Part shown: positions 8,722 through 17,054 of the stretch, piece after piece
How positions within the stretch are numbered: the stretch's first letter is position 1
Layout of the letters: every line of letters begins with the position of its first letter
NCBI GenBank assembly: GCA_934636825.1
Contig: CAKUBG010000018.1
Location: 1-61,235, forward strand
DNA: 61,235 bases
Origin: an uncultured bacterium
GTDB lineage: Bacteria > Vulcanimicrobiota > Xenobia > Xenobiales > Xenobiaceae
Reading direction: 5' to 3'
The notes under the pieces: model-generated
Databases searched by the model: none
Told to the model about the DNA's origin: nothing
Seen by the model: only the letters and a program-made list of their open reading frames with translations
Position numbers and translations under genes: made by a program

Positions 8722-9500
8722 CGATTTTTAGGCAACACTTGCAAATCTACAGGCGGAGGAGGCAAGATCAAGTTGGGAAACTCGTTGCTTTTCTCTTGCT
8801 TAGGCAGCCCTGTAGCCGGATCGAGCTGATCGCTTAAAATGCGTATATGTTGGCGGAAAGGCTTAGCATTGGCGGCTAATTGCTTTATTTCGTCTTTTAA
8901 TTGTTGTTCCTGACTATATAAATATTCTAAATCGCTCTGAGCTGCGTCCAAGCAAAGTTTGGCATCTTCTTTTTTCCAACTTTTGTCCAATTTCGGTAAA
9001 GGACGCAGCACTTCTATATAAAGATCAGCGTCGGTACTTTTTACCATTTCAAAGTTGGGATCGACAATCAATAAGGAAGAGCCGTTAGGGCTACTGTCAA
9101 GCGTTTTGTAGTTGCGAGCTAGTTCTTCTTTGTATTTGTGTAACAACTTTTGTCCATTTTGGTTGGCTTCCAAGTTGTCCTTTAGCAAAGTTAGCTCCTT
9201 ATCTTTGCGCAGTAGCAAGCGAATAGTAGCATATAACTCGACCGGTTCTTCTGGCAATCCTAAATCCAATTTTTTTAAGAGCGAGCGCATTTCTTCCAAG
9301 TCGGCCGTCAGAGGCAAACTATCCATATTTTCTTGGCATAACCGCAATTCTGGAGCCGGAATTAAACGATTAAGCCTAGCTAACCAGTCCCAAACTCTTG
9401 CTTGTACTATAGCTTGAGTAGGCGTCAAAAGGCTAAAGAACAATACTAAGAATAAAGCCACGCAGGACAGGCATTTTCTTATATGGTTAGTTTTTATCAT
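8718..9500 (-). CDS. Exported coiled-coil protein, function unknown
   Basis: 260 residues with an N-terminal signal peptide (KCLSCVALFLVLFFSLLTPTQA). The mature part is rich in Leu, Lys and Glu, with long predicted helices, for example the stretch containing YSQEQQLKDEIKQLAANAK. It ends in a Pro-rich tail (LILPPPPVDLQVLP). No known domain is recognised. It lies 28 bases downstream of the inositol-monophosphatase-like gene on the same strand. Its TAA shares the TTAA at 8718-8721 with the convergent arginase-family gene. Confidence 0.6.
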   Translation of the reverse strand: MIKTNHIRKCLSCVALFLVLFFSLLTPTQAIVQARVWDWLARLNRLIPAPELRLCQENMDSLPLTADLEEMRSLLKKLDLGLPEEPVELYATIRLLLRKDKELTLLKDNLEANQNGQKLLHKYKEELARNYKTLDSSPNGSSLLIVDPNFEMVKSTDADLYIEVLRPLPKLDKSWKKEDAKLCLDAAQSDLEYLYSQEQQLKDEIKQLAANAKPFRQHIRILSDQLDPATGLPKQEKSNEFPNLILPPPPVDLQVLPKNR

Positions 9501-9528
9501 GACTTAAGAAGAGCGCTCTCTTTATTAG

Positions 9529-10320
9529 TTAGTTTTTCAAAGGAACAAGTTTCGTCAGTAAAGCTTCGCGATCTTGCGGATTACTCAAAATGAGAGTAGG
9601 CAATTTGGGGTTGTCTTTAGTTAGCTCTCTAATATTAAAAGGAGTTCCTTCTAGTGTATCTACGCAACCGCCGGCTTCAAAGAGAATAGGCAAAACTCCG
9701 GCTACATCCCAATGATAAATGCGCATAAAAGCTCCGGAAGCGTCACCTCTGGCTACTGTGAGAGCATGGATTACTGTAGAGCCCAAGCTGCGCACCTTGC
9801 CATGGTATTTATCAGCAGCATATTTGTGGTGGAAAGTGGAAGGCACTAAAAGCAAATGCTCTTTTTGATCTAAATCCACATTTTTTATATCCAATTTTTG
9901 CAAACCGAAAAGGGGAGATTCTACATAGGCCCCCAAGCTGCGAGCTCCCCAATAGAGTTCATTTAAAACTGGCAAATAAACCATACCCAATATAGGTTCG
10001 TTGCCTTTTATTAAGCCAATACTGATACCCCAAGTTGGCAAACGGCAAAGATAAGCGGAAGTACCGTCGATAGGATCAATAGACCAAATATAATCGGAAG
10101 AGGCTTGGTGCCAGCCGGTTTCTTCACCGACAATATTTTCTTCCGGAAAATGGCTCTGTAGACCTTGAATTAAACAAGCTTCAACTTCCTGATCAGCTTG
10201 AGTTACGAAAGTACCGTCAGCTTTGTTGTGACCGCAAATATGGCCGAATTTGGCTAAAGCTATCTGAGCGGCTTGCTTAATTAAAGGCTTTAATATATTT
10301 AAACGTTCTTGCAAATCCAT
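9529..10320 (-). CDS. Inositol-monophosphatase-family phosphatase
   Basis: This 263-residue enzyme has all the metal-site motifs of the lithium-sensitive phosphatase fold: GEETGW (first Glu ligand region), WSIDPIDGTSAY (D-x-I-D-G-T) and YHWDVAGVLPILFEAGG (W-D near the C-terminus). Relatives hydrolyse inositol phosphate, histidinol phosphate or 3'-phosphoadenosine 5'-phosphate. The sequence alone does not decide between SuhB-, HisN- and CysQ-type use. It sits upstream of the exported coiled-coil gene and downstream of the rplT terminator, probably with its own promoter. Confidence 0.85.
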   Translation of the reverse strand: MDLQERLNILKPLIKQAAQIALAKFGHICGHNKADGTFVTQADQEVEACLIQGLQSHFPEENIVGEETGWHQASSDYIWSIDPIDGTSAYLCRLPTWGISIGLIKGNEPILGMVYLPVLNELYWGARSLGAYVESPLFGLQKLDIKNVDLDQKEHLLLVPSTFHHKYAADKYHGKVRSLGSTVIHALTVARGDASGAFMRIYHWDVAGVLPILFEAGGCVDTLEGTPFNIRELTKDNPKLPTLILSNPQDREALLTKLVPLKN

Positions 10321-10424
10321 AAAAACTCACTTCTCTAAACTGTTTGACTTGACGCTTTTTGCTTTTGCTTGGCGCTATCCCTTCAGAAAAAAAGAGCTTA
10401 ACCTAAGCCTCAACTGACTGACAG

Positions 10425-10471
10425 AATAAAAAAATAGCCCCTCGCACCACAAAAAGGGTAGAGGAGCTATT
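10425..10471 (-). terminator. Intrinsic terminator of infC-rpmI-rplT
   Basis: On the minus strand an 11-bp stem (10471-10461 with 10443-10433, one G-T pair) is followed by a run of seven T. It begins about 20 bases after the rplT stop codon. Confidence 0.9.
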
Positions 10472-10491
10472 TCTAGGCAAAAACTGCTTTA

Positions 10492-10842
10492 TTAGGCGTT
10501 GACAGCGGACTTGGCGATAGCAGCAAAAGCTTCCATATCGGTGATGGCCAAATCGGCTAACATCTTGCGGTTGATTTCCATACCGGCATTCTTGAGACCA
10601 CTCATCAATCTGCTGTAAGAGAGACCACAAGCGTGAGCAGCGGCGTTGATGCGGACGATCCAGAGAGAACGGATGTCGCGTTTCTTAGCGCGGCGATCTC
10701 TGTAAGCATAATGCTGAGCGTGATGGAAAGCTTCCTGAGCGCAGCAGATGCGACGGCTACGAGCGCCTCTGTAGCCTTTTACTGCCTTTAACAAGGTGCG
10801 GCGTTTTTTCAGCGAGAGAGTTCCACGCTTTACTCTTGGCAT
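10492..10842 (-). CDS. rplT: 50S ribosomal protein L20
   Basis: A 116-residue basic protein with the full L20 pattern: MPRVKRGTLSLKKRRTLLKAVKGYRGARSR at the N-terminus and SYSRLMSGLKNAGMEINRKMLADLA at the C-terminus. L20 binds 23S rRNA early in 50S assembly and in many bacteria also represses its own operon. It is the last gene of infC-rpmI-rplT and is followed by an intrinsic terminator. The start ATG has AGGAGG just upstream. Normal length for the family. Confidence 0.98.
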   Translation of the reverse strand: MPRVKRGTLSLKKRRTLLKAVKGYRGARSRRICCAQEAFHHAQHYAYRDRRAKKRDIRSLWIVRINAAAHACGLSYSRLMSGLKNAGMEINRKMLADLAITDMEAFAAIAKSAVNA

Positions 10843-10937
10843 TTTATTCCTCCTGAGGGGAGCGACTTAGTCGCAGCAAAAAATTTATTCTTAATACCTT
10901 AACTATATCTTCCGAAAAACTAGGTGTAACTTATAGC

Positions 10938-11141
10938 CTAGAGATAAGGAACGAGAGCGTGCATACGCTTGACGTCAGTCTTGTCAACTAAAACGATCTG
11001 ACGGAATTTACGGGTTCTATCGGGAGATTTCTTCTCGCGGATGTGATGGCATCCAGAAAACTGGCGCATTCTCTTCATTTTACCGGTGCCGGTAACGCGG
11101 ATACGCTTCGCTACAGATCTTCTTGTGCGAATCTTAGGCAT
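10938..11141 (-). CDS. rpmI: 50S ribosomal protein L35
   Basis: 67 residues, very basic, starting MPKIRTRRSVAKRIRVTGTGK and containing the SGCHHIREKKSPDRTRKFRQ region typical of L35. It is a small large-subunit protein bound to 23S rRNA. It lies between infC and rplT in the conserved order, with gaps of 112 and 95 bases. The ATG has AAAGGAG upstream. Confidence 0.97.
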   Translation of the reverse strand: MPKIRTRRSVAKRIRVTGTGKMKRMRQFSGCHHIREKKSPDRTRKFRQIVLVDKTDVKRMHALVPYL

Positions 11142-11253
11142 GTGTAGCTCCTTTCATACCTCAAAACAGCCCTGCATAGTATCGTATCAGCAGGGCCCAT
11201 TTCTATGTGCTTTTTTCTCGGCCTGACCAGAGTTAATTCTTTGACAAAGAATA

Positions 11254-11868
11254 CTAGGCGTTTTCAGCCGCTTTAGCTTCCGGCTTAGAAGCCTCCGTGG
11301 CAGGAGTCTGAGAGGCTGCAGCCTGAGCATTGGCCTTAGGCTTCGCCTGGGCTTGAGGACCAGTCTTAGGCGCTAAAACCATAACCATCTGACGTCCGTC
11401 CATAGTGGGTTTCTGAGCTATAACAGAAATCTCCTGAACTTTCTCAAACAGCGACTTAAGCAACTCTTTGGCGAGTTCCATGTGGACAATTTCACGGCCA
11501 CGGAAACGCAAAGTCACTTTAACGCGGTCGCCGGAGCGGATCAAACGATCGATAGTCTTTACTTTGACTTCAAAATCGTGATCGTCAATCTTGGGACGAA
11601 CTTTTACTTCACGAAGCTCTTGGGGCTTACGCTTGGCTCGGCTGTCTCTCTCGGATTTGGATTGCATATATTTGTACTTTCCATAATCCATAAAACGACA
11701 AACCGGCGGTCTGGCTGTGGGATTAACTTCCACCAAATCAAGGTTGTGGGCTTGAGCTTGCTCTAATGCCTCACGAGTAGACATCTGCCCCAACTGGCGT
11801 CCCTCTTCATCGATAACAAAAACACGGGGGACTCTGATCAGGCGATTAGTTCTCAGTTCCTTGGAAAT
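11254..11868 (-). CDS. infC: Translation initiation factor IF-3 with a probable ATT start
   Basis: IF-3 binds the 30S subunit, prevents subunit joining and proofreads start codons. The reading frame is open to 11961, but no ATG precedes the conserved N-terminal domain. The first ATG in frame (11784) would cut into it. ATT at 11866-11868 aligns with the first residue of other IF-3 proteins (I/M-SKELRTNRLIR), and AGAGG lies 7 bases upstream. That gives 204 residues. The linker and C-terminal domain are intact (VCRFMDYGKYKY, RFRGREIVHMELAKELL), with an Ala/Pro/Lys-rich tail. Rare AUU/AUC/AUA starts are a known autoregulatory feature of infC. Confidence 0.93.
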   Translation of the reverse strand: MSKELRTNRLIRVPRVFVIDEEGRQLGQMSTREALEQAQAHNLDLVEVNPTARPPVCRFMDYGKYKYMQSKSERDSRAKRKPQELREVKVRPKIDDHDFEVKVKTIDRLIRSGDRVKVTLRFRGREIVHMELAKELLKSLFEKVQEISVIAQKPTMDGRQMVMVLAPKTGPQAQAKPKANAQAAASQTPATEASKPEAKAAENA

Positions 11869-11881
11869 CGGTTTACCTCTG
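11866..11881 (-). promoter_or_regulatory. Ribosome-binding site and ATT start of infC
   Basis: On the minus strand AGAGGT is followed by six to seven bases and then ATT. It decides the start of infC. A non-canonical start lets IF-3 limit its own translation, as known from Escherichia coli and Bacillus. Confidence 0.8.
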
Positions 11882-12101
11882 TTGCCAGCCGAAAAAACAT
11901 TACGTGAACCAACATCTGCACGTGGTCCGGCTTCGGTAAACCAAAAACCGGTAGGCCCTTAAATAATGAAAGGCTCCTAATGACCACTACCTCTGAAACT
12001 GCCCCTCTCAGGGTGGCGTCGCAGGGTGAGAAGCCGGTGCAGCTTCTGCTTTTTTGGCCTGTAGTATATCTCTACACGCTTATCAATAATGTAGCGCAGG
12101 T
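11869..12101 (-). promoter_or_regulatory. Long leader of the infC-rpmI-rplT operon
   Basis: About 225 bases lie between the promoter and the infC start without a gene. A hairpin (AGAAGC 12029-12034 with GCTTCT 12042-12047) lies near the 5' end, and a C/G-rich stretch follows. Leaders of this operon bind L20 or carry attenuators in several phyla. I cannot name the class here. Confidence 0.5.
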
Positions 12102-12131
12102 AGTATACTATCGAAAGTCAATCTATGTCAA
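12102..12131 (-). promoter_or_regulatory. Sigma70-type promoter of infC-rpmI-rplT
   Basis: On the minus strand TTGACA (12131-12126) and TATACT (12107-12102) are separated by 18 bases. Transcription would begin near 12095 and run into the long infC leader. Confidence 0.75.
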
Positions 12132-12133
12132 GA

Positions 12134-12158
12134 AGAAAAAGGCGCTTTTTACAGCGCC
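12134..12158 (-). terminator. Intrinsic terminator after the RNase Z-like gene
   Basis: On the minus strand GGCGCT (12158-12153) pairs with AGCGCC (12146-12141) and is followed by TTTTTCTTCTT. It separates the RNase Z-like gene from the infC promoter. Confidence 0.75.
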
Positions 12159-12172
12159 GCTGGCTAAAAAAA

Positions 12173-13213
12173 TCAGTTTTCTTTGACCGCTCCACTTTCC
12201 AATAAGTGGCGGTGGGCTGGGGAAGTCATGGGAGGAATGTCAGTTCGTTCAAAGTTTTCTCTGGCTTCTTTTATGTGAGGCCAAAGCTCTCCCCTGTAGC
12301 GTCTGGAATAGTGAAACATATAAAGGTTATCTACTTCCAGCTCTTTGGCTATGCGACCAGCTTGGCGAGCCGTAAGGTGAAAATTTTGTATAGCCTTATC
12401 GCGCTCAGCATGACGATAACAAGCCTCGCACCACAATTCGTCGGCTCCTTGGCCAACCCAATGAATTGAGGCCATACTGTCGCGATTAAAAATAGTATCC
12501 GTCACATAAGCATAACGATTGGGCTTAGGATAATAGACTAAAGGACGCAAGGCGTCGATAGTTTTTACTTCGTCACCAACTTTTATATCGTGCGGTTCGG
12601 AAATTTGACCGGAACAAATTTTGAGCAATTGGCCAATCCAAGCTCCGGAGGGCAAACCAGATTTCGCAAATTCGTCTTTTTTTATACGCGCTTGCAAAGG
12701 CTCAGTAATAGAGTAACAAAGGCAGGGAACGCCATGCACCAAAGGAGCAAAGCGAAGCATAGTGCCGTCGCCTAAACGCAACTCTGGATGAGTGAGCGGA
12801 TGAGCTCTTCTGTCATCTATATCTTCAATAAATTTATTGGAAGCTCTGAAAAGATAAGATACAACTTGAGTGTCTTCTAATTCGCAGCACTTAATAGAAA
12901 AATTAGAATCTTCAGTCAGATTCCAGCTATAACCTTGTAAACGGCAGCCTATTTGAGCAGCTAAGCCAACCGGGCCGAAAAATACCAGCTCTTTGGACTC
13001 GCGCAAGTTCATGCGCATAATAGTATCAAAGCCAATAAAATGGTCTATATGGGAATGCGTAATAAATACGCGGGTGGTGTCGATCATGGTGCCTACGCTT
13101 AAATTTCTGAGATCTCCACAATCGAAGAGCCAGTATTCTCGCGTATCGTTGACACGAACCAACACCCCCGGATCTTCCCAGGGTTGATTTATTAAGGTAC
13201 AAGTGTATTTCAT
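12173..13213 (-). CDS. Metallo-beta-lactamase-fold hydrolase, RNase Z-like
   Basis: The 346-residue product has the zinc motif THSHIDHFIGFD (H-x-H-x-D-H). Later conserved histidines occur in APLVHGVP, FHLTARQAGRIA and FHYSRRY, with Asp in YVTDTIF, the order seen in RNase Z/ElaC-type enzymes that trim tRNA 3' ends. The insert between motifs is longer than in classic RNase Z, so another phosphodiesterase role is possible. I take the ATG at 13213 (GGGGGCGG upstream). A TTG at 13240 would overlap the upstream Dus-PNP gene. The two genes are 19 bases apart and probably cotranscribed, both touching tRNA. Confidence 0.75.
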   Translation of the reverse strand: MKYTCTLINQPWEDPGVLVRVNDTREYWLFDCGDLRNLSVGTMIDTTRVFITHSHIDHFIGFDTIMRMNLRESKELVFFGPVGLAAQIGCRLQGYSWNLTEDSNFSIKCCELEDTQVVSYLFRASNKFIEDIDDRRAHPLTHPELRLGDGTMLRFAPLVHGVPCLCYSITEPLQARIKKDEFAKSGLPSGAWIGQLLKICSGQISEPHDIKVGDEVKTIDALRPLVYYPKPNRYAYVTDTIFNRDSMASIHWVGQGADELWCEACYRHAERDKAIQNFHLTARQAGRIAKELEVDNLYMFHYSRRYRGELWPHIKEARENFERTDIPPMTSPAHRHLLESGAVKEN

Positions 13214-13232
13214 ATAAGGGCCGCCCCCATTA

Positions 13233-15248
13233 CTAGGCAAGGTCTAGAGCCAACTCAAGCATATTTTTTAAAGAAGTTTGGCGTTGTTCGGTAGTCAATA
13301 TTTCCGATTGGCCCATTACTTCGCTGACTGTTAAAATAGTCAGAGCTTTTTTTGCATGCAAAGCGGCGTTGGTATAAAGAACAGCGCCTTCCATTTCACA
13401 AGCTAAAACTCCCAATTTTATCCACTTTTCGTAGCTGTTGGAAGCGTCGTAGAAGTAGTCGGAAGTGAGTATGTTACCTACGTGAGCGGATAATTCTTTC
13501 TCTTGGCAGAGTTGATAAGCCTTGGAAAGAAGTTCAAAATCGGCCAGAGGAGCAAAAGTACCATTAAGCTGAAACTGGCTTATAAAATTGGAATTGGTGC
13601 AGCAACCTTGGGCTAAAATAATATCGCCGAGTTTAAGATCGGAACGCATACCGCCGCAAGTGCCGATACGGATAATTCGTTCTACGCCCATATAGGCGAA
13701 TAATTCGTGAGAATAAATCCCCATAGAAGGGCCACCCATACCGCTGGCCATTACTGAGACGCGCTTACCTTTATAAAAACCGGTATAACCTTGCACAGCG
13801 CGCACGTCATTTACCAATTCGGCGTTTTCCAAGTAGTGCTCGGCTATGTAACGAGAGCGCAAAGGATCGCCGGGCATGAGAACTGTGGGAGCAAACTGGT
13901 CGGGGCGACTATGAATATGGGGCGTTCCTACCGACAAGCTGGAAGTATCGAAAGCGGAAACTGTGCCTTCTCCTACTTTGGAAGCAGCGGGAACTTTTTC
14001 GGCAGGAGCTTGGCTAACGACAGCTTCAGCTTGAGGTACCGACTGAGAGACCGTCTCTTGAGGAGCTTTTACTTCACAAAAAGGCAGGCCGCTGGCTGAA
14101 GCTTTAGCTTGCTCTTTAGCAGCTTTGGCTTCGGCTTTGCGTTTGGCTTGCTGACGGTAAGATTCTATTAGTTCTGGAGCCATGGCGGCCAGTTCGTCAT
14201 CTAACCAACTTTGGGGATGATTGTCAGAAGCGCATAAGACAAAAGCGTTGGCCAACTTTTGACGGAACGATTTTCCGTAGCCGGCCAAAACAACTTCCAA
14301 AGGATCGCCGTCGTAAATATTGTCTAAGCGAGTTTGAATAAGAGGGTGTTGTAAGGAATCTTGATGATATTGAGCTTCTGGTAAATAACGATAACGGTTG
14401 AAAAGATCGAAGTGCCAAAGCAGGAAATTGCTCACTGTGCGCTGGCCGTGAGTATCGTTGCCAAAGTGCTCCAACATGTAAATGGTCAGGCGCAAATAGA
14501 TAGCGATACGTTCTCTGGGAGTAAGGTTGAGATCGCGCTTTTCACGAATTTCTTGGAAAATCCAAGGCTTAATGAGGGCGCCGCGTCCGACCATAATGCC
14601 TTGGGCTCCACTCTGAGCCTTTTTATCTTCAGCTTCGTACCAAGTAAGAATATCTCCATTGCCTATGACCGGAATGTGGACATTTTCTACGGCTCTTTTA
14701 ACGATATTCCAATCGGCGGCGCCGGTATAGCGCTGCTCGCGGGTACGTCCGTGTACAGTAATAGCTGAAGCGCCGTATTCTTCGGCCAGTTTGGAAGTAG
14801 CTTCGATATTTACATGGCCTTCTTTGTAGCCGGCACGCAACTTTACCGTATAAGGAATGTGGGTATTCTCTTTTAAAACAGCTAAAAGTTGCTCAAATTT
14901 TTTGAGACGATCTAAAAGCTGGGCTCCCATGCCTTTGTTGACGGCTTCGTCGATGGGACAACCGCAATTTAAGTCGATAAAATCGGCTCCGGCTTCCTCG
15001 ATGATGGGTATAGAATTTTTCAGATCTTCAGAGTTGTTAGTGAGAACTTGCACGCCAAAGCATTGTTCTTGCGGAGCTCGACGCAACAAAGCTAAATCTT
15101 TGCGGTTTCCTTTAGAAAGTGCAGAGGCAAAGATCATTTCGGAGACGGTTACGTCTACTCCGAAATCACAGCAAAGACGACGAAAGGGCAAGTTACTTCC
15201 CTTGCTCATGGGAGCGAGAATGACTGAATTATTCCAACTACTAATCAT
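13233..15248 (-). CDS. Fusion: Dus3-like tRNA-dihydrouridine synthase + DeoD-type purine nucleoside phosphorylase
   Basis: One uninterrupted 671-codon frame. Residues 1-340 form a flavin-dependent dihydrouridine synthase with the catalytic Cys97 in NCGCP, VHGRTREQRYTG and GNGDIL. Its wording (GSNLPFRRLCCDFG, GVQV, GRGALIKPWIFQEI) is closer to eukaryotic Dus3 than to DusA/B/C. Residues 340-440 are an Ala/Lys/Gln/Pro linker. Residues 441-671 are a complete DeoD hexameric-type phosphorylase: TPHI, MPGDPLRSRYIAE (R464), GTCGG, CEMEG (E618-E620). The usual general-acid Asp of TVSD is Glu643. No internal start with a ribosome-binding site is evident before the second domain. The fusion is direct observation; a joint role in tRNA modification and nucleoside salvage is inference. 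Confidence 0.9.
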   Translation of the reverse strand: MISSWNNSVILAPMSKGSNLPFRRLCCDFGVDVTVSEMIFASALSKGNRKDLALLRRAPQEQCFGVQVLTNNSEDLKNSIPIIEEAGADFIDLNCGCPIDEAVNKGMGAQLLDRLKKFEQLLAVLKENTHIPYTVKLRAGYKEGHVNIEATSKLAEEYGASAITVHGRTREQRYTGAADWNIVKRAVENVHIPVIGNGDILTWYEAEDKKAQSGAQGIMVGRGALIKPWIFQEIREKRDLNLTPRERIAIYLRLTIYMLEHFGNDTHGQRTVSNFLLWHFDLFNRYRYLPEAQYHQDSLQHPLIQTRLDNIYDGDPLEVVLAGYGKSFRQKLANAFVLCASDNHPQSWLDDELAAMAPELIESYRQQAKRKAEAKAAKEQAKASASGLPFCEVKAPQETVSQSVPQAEAVVSQAPAEKVPAASKVGEGTVSAFDTSSLSVGTPHIHSRPDQFAPTVLMPGDPLRSRYIAEHYLENAELVNDVRAVQGYTGFYKGKRVSVMASGMGGPSMGIYSHELFAYMGVERIIRIGTCGGMRSDLKLGDIILAQGCCTNSNFISQFQLNGTFAPLADFELLSKAYQLCQEKELSAHVGNILTSDYFYDASNSYEKWIKLGVLACEMEGAVLYTNAALHAKKALTILTVSEVMGQSEILTTEQRQTSLKNMLELALDLA

Positions 15249-15463
15249 AGGCGGGGGGAGTTCCGTATCAATAGTTATATTCCCTTTTTAGTTGGGCCTC
15301 GGAAATATTGTTGTATAGAAAAAATGCAGCCTAAAAATCAGAAAAACTGAGTTGCTGTATCAAGGTACAAGCTGTTGGTGTGGCTTAGAAGGAGTTCTGC
15401 AGGTTTATATATGGCAATGGTGAACTTCCGGGAGCAATTTTTGGTAATATTTTGGAGAATAAC

Positions 15464-16906
15464 ATGGTTCGTGTACGTTTTGCCCCCAGTCCTACAGGCT
15501 ACTTACATGTAGGTGGTTTGCGCACCGCTCTTTATAACTATTTGATGGCTCGTCATGAAGGCGGCCAATTTATTTTGCGCATTGAAGATACCGATCGCAC
15601 CCGTTTAGTAGAGGGCGCTGTTGATGCTTTGTTGGACTCGTTAAAGTGGGCTGGATTGACTCCGGATGAAGGTGCCGTTGTTGGTGGAGATCGCGGCCCT
15701 TATGTGCAAAGTGAGCGCTTGCCTATCTATCATGAGATGGCTAAAAAGTTAGTCGATGAAGGCCACGCCTATTATTGCTTCTGCACTGCTGAGCGTTTGG
15801 ACAAAATGCGTGCTGAACACAGTGCCAAGGGCGAGAGCACTGCTTATGATCGGGCTTGCCGTAATCTTTCCAAAGAAGAAGTAGAGGAGCGCTTAGCTAA
15901 AGGTGAGCCTCACGTTATTCGTCTTAAAGTGCCTGACGGTCGCACTTTGACAGTACATGACATTGTGCGCGGTGACGTCAGTTTCGATTCTTCCTTAGTT
16001 GATGATCAAGTATTGATTAAAACTGATGGTTTCCCCACCTATCACATGGCTGTGGTTGTTGACGATCATTTGATGGGTATCACCCACGTAATCCGCGGCG
16101 AAGAGTGGCTTTCTTCTACTCCTAAGCACCTTTTGCTTTACGAGTTCTTTGGTTGGGAAGTTCCTCAATATGCTCACGTGCCGTTAATTATCAACGAAAA
16201 TGGTAAAAAACTTTCCAAGCGCGATGGCGATGTGTCCGTAGAGTCTTATCGTGAGAAAGGCTATTTGCCTGAGGCTATGCTCAACTTCCTCTGTCTTTTA
16301 GGTTGGAACCCCGGAGACGAGCGCGAGTTCTTTACTTTGGACGAATTGTGCAAAACTTTCACCATTGAGCGTGTGCGCAAGTCTGGTGCCGTTTTTGATT
16401 TTGACAAGCTCCTCTATATCAACGGTTTGCATATGAGAGCTAAGTCCAATGAAGAATTGGCCGATTTGGCTTTGCCTTTCTTTGATAAATTGGGTAAAGC
16501 TCGTCCCGAGCGCTCCTACTTAATTAAAGTTGTGGAAGTTATGGCTGAGCGTGCCAATCTTTTGACCGATTACGTAACTGAAGCTCCTTACTTCTACGAA
16601 GATCCTGAGAGCTACGAAGAAGCTACTGTGAAGAAGCGTTGGAAAGCTGCCAGTCACGATCTTTTAGCTGGCTGGGCTCCCATCTTGAGTGAACTTTCCG
16701 AATTTACTCCTGAAGCTTTAGAGGCTAGTTTGCGCGAATTTGCTCAGAGCAAAGGCGTAGGCGCCGGACAACTTATTCACCCGGTGCGTTTGGCTTTGAG
16801 CGGAGTTGGCAATGGCCCCAGCCTCTTCCATATGATGGAAGTTTTGGGTAAAGAAACTTGCTTGCGTCGTTTAGAAAAAGCTTTGGCTGTTTTGCCTAAC
16901 GGTTAG
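15464..16906 (+). CDS. gltX: Glutamyl-tRNA synthetase
   Basis: This 480-residue class I synthetase charges tRNA-Glu (or tRNA-Glu and tRNA-Gln if non-discriminating). It shows the HIGH-type motif in RFAPSPTGYLHVGGLRTALYN and the KMSKS-type motif KLSKRDGDVS, plus the helical anticodon-binding C-terminus. The start is the ATG at 15464 with TGGAGAA 6 bases upstream; a TTG twelve bases earlier would swallow that site. No GatCAB genes are in the window, so the specificity is open. No T-box was seen in the 200-base leader. Confidence 0.97.
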   Translation: MVRVRFAPSPTGYLHVGGLRTALYNYLMARHEGGQFILRIEDTDRTRLVEGAVDALLDSLKWAGLTPDEGAVVGGDRGPYVQSERLPIYHEMAKKLVDEGHAYYCFCTAERLDKMRAEHSAKGESTAYDRACRNLSKEEVEERLAKGEPHVIRLKVPDGRTLTVHDIVRGDVSFDSSLVDDQVLIKTDGFPTYHMAVVVDDHLMGITHVIRGEEWLSSTPKHLLLYEFFGWEVPQYAHVPLIINENGKKLSKRDGDVSVESYREKGYLPEAMLNFLCLLGWNPGDEREFFTLDELCKTFTIERVRKSGAVFDFDKLLYINGLHMRAKSNEELADLALPFFDKLGKARPERSYLIKVVEVMAERANLLTDYVTEAPYFYEDPESYEEATVKKRWKAASHDLLAGWAPILSELSEFTPEALEASLREFAQSKGVGAGQLIHPVRLALSGVGNGPSLFHMMEVLGKETCLRRLEKALAVLPNG

Positions 16907-16955
16907 GTCTGCTTTTTTCTGGCTTAAGTTTAACAAGTATAAGCTTTTAGTGTGA

Positions 16956-17013
16956 CGGCCGCTGTATTTTTTTGCTATATCGCAGAAAAATACTGGCGGC
17001 TGTTGTTTTTTCT
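16956..17013 (+). terminator. Intrinsic terminator after gltX
   Basis: A long imperfect stem (16958-16975 with 16982-17000, one bulge) with the GC-rich base GCCGC/GCGGC is followed by TGTTGTTTTTTCTG. Confidence 0.8.
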
Positions 17014-17054
17014 GTTTAGAATATGAGCAAATATAAGTTGCGCAGGTGGCCGAT

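Noticed and set aside
15249..15463. T-box leader upstream of gltX
   Set aside because: No T-box consensus and no terminator/antiterminator pair can be recognised in the 200-base leader.
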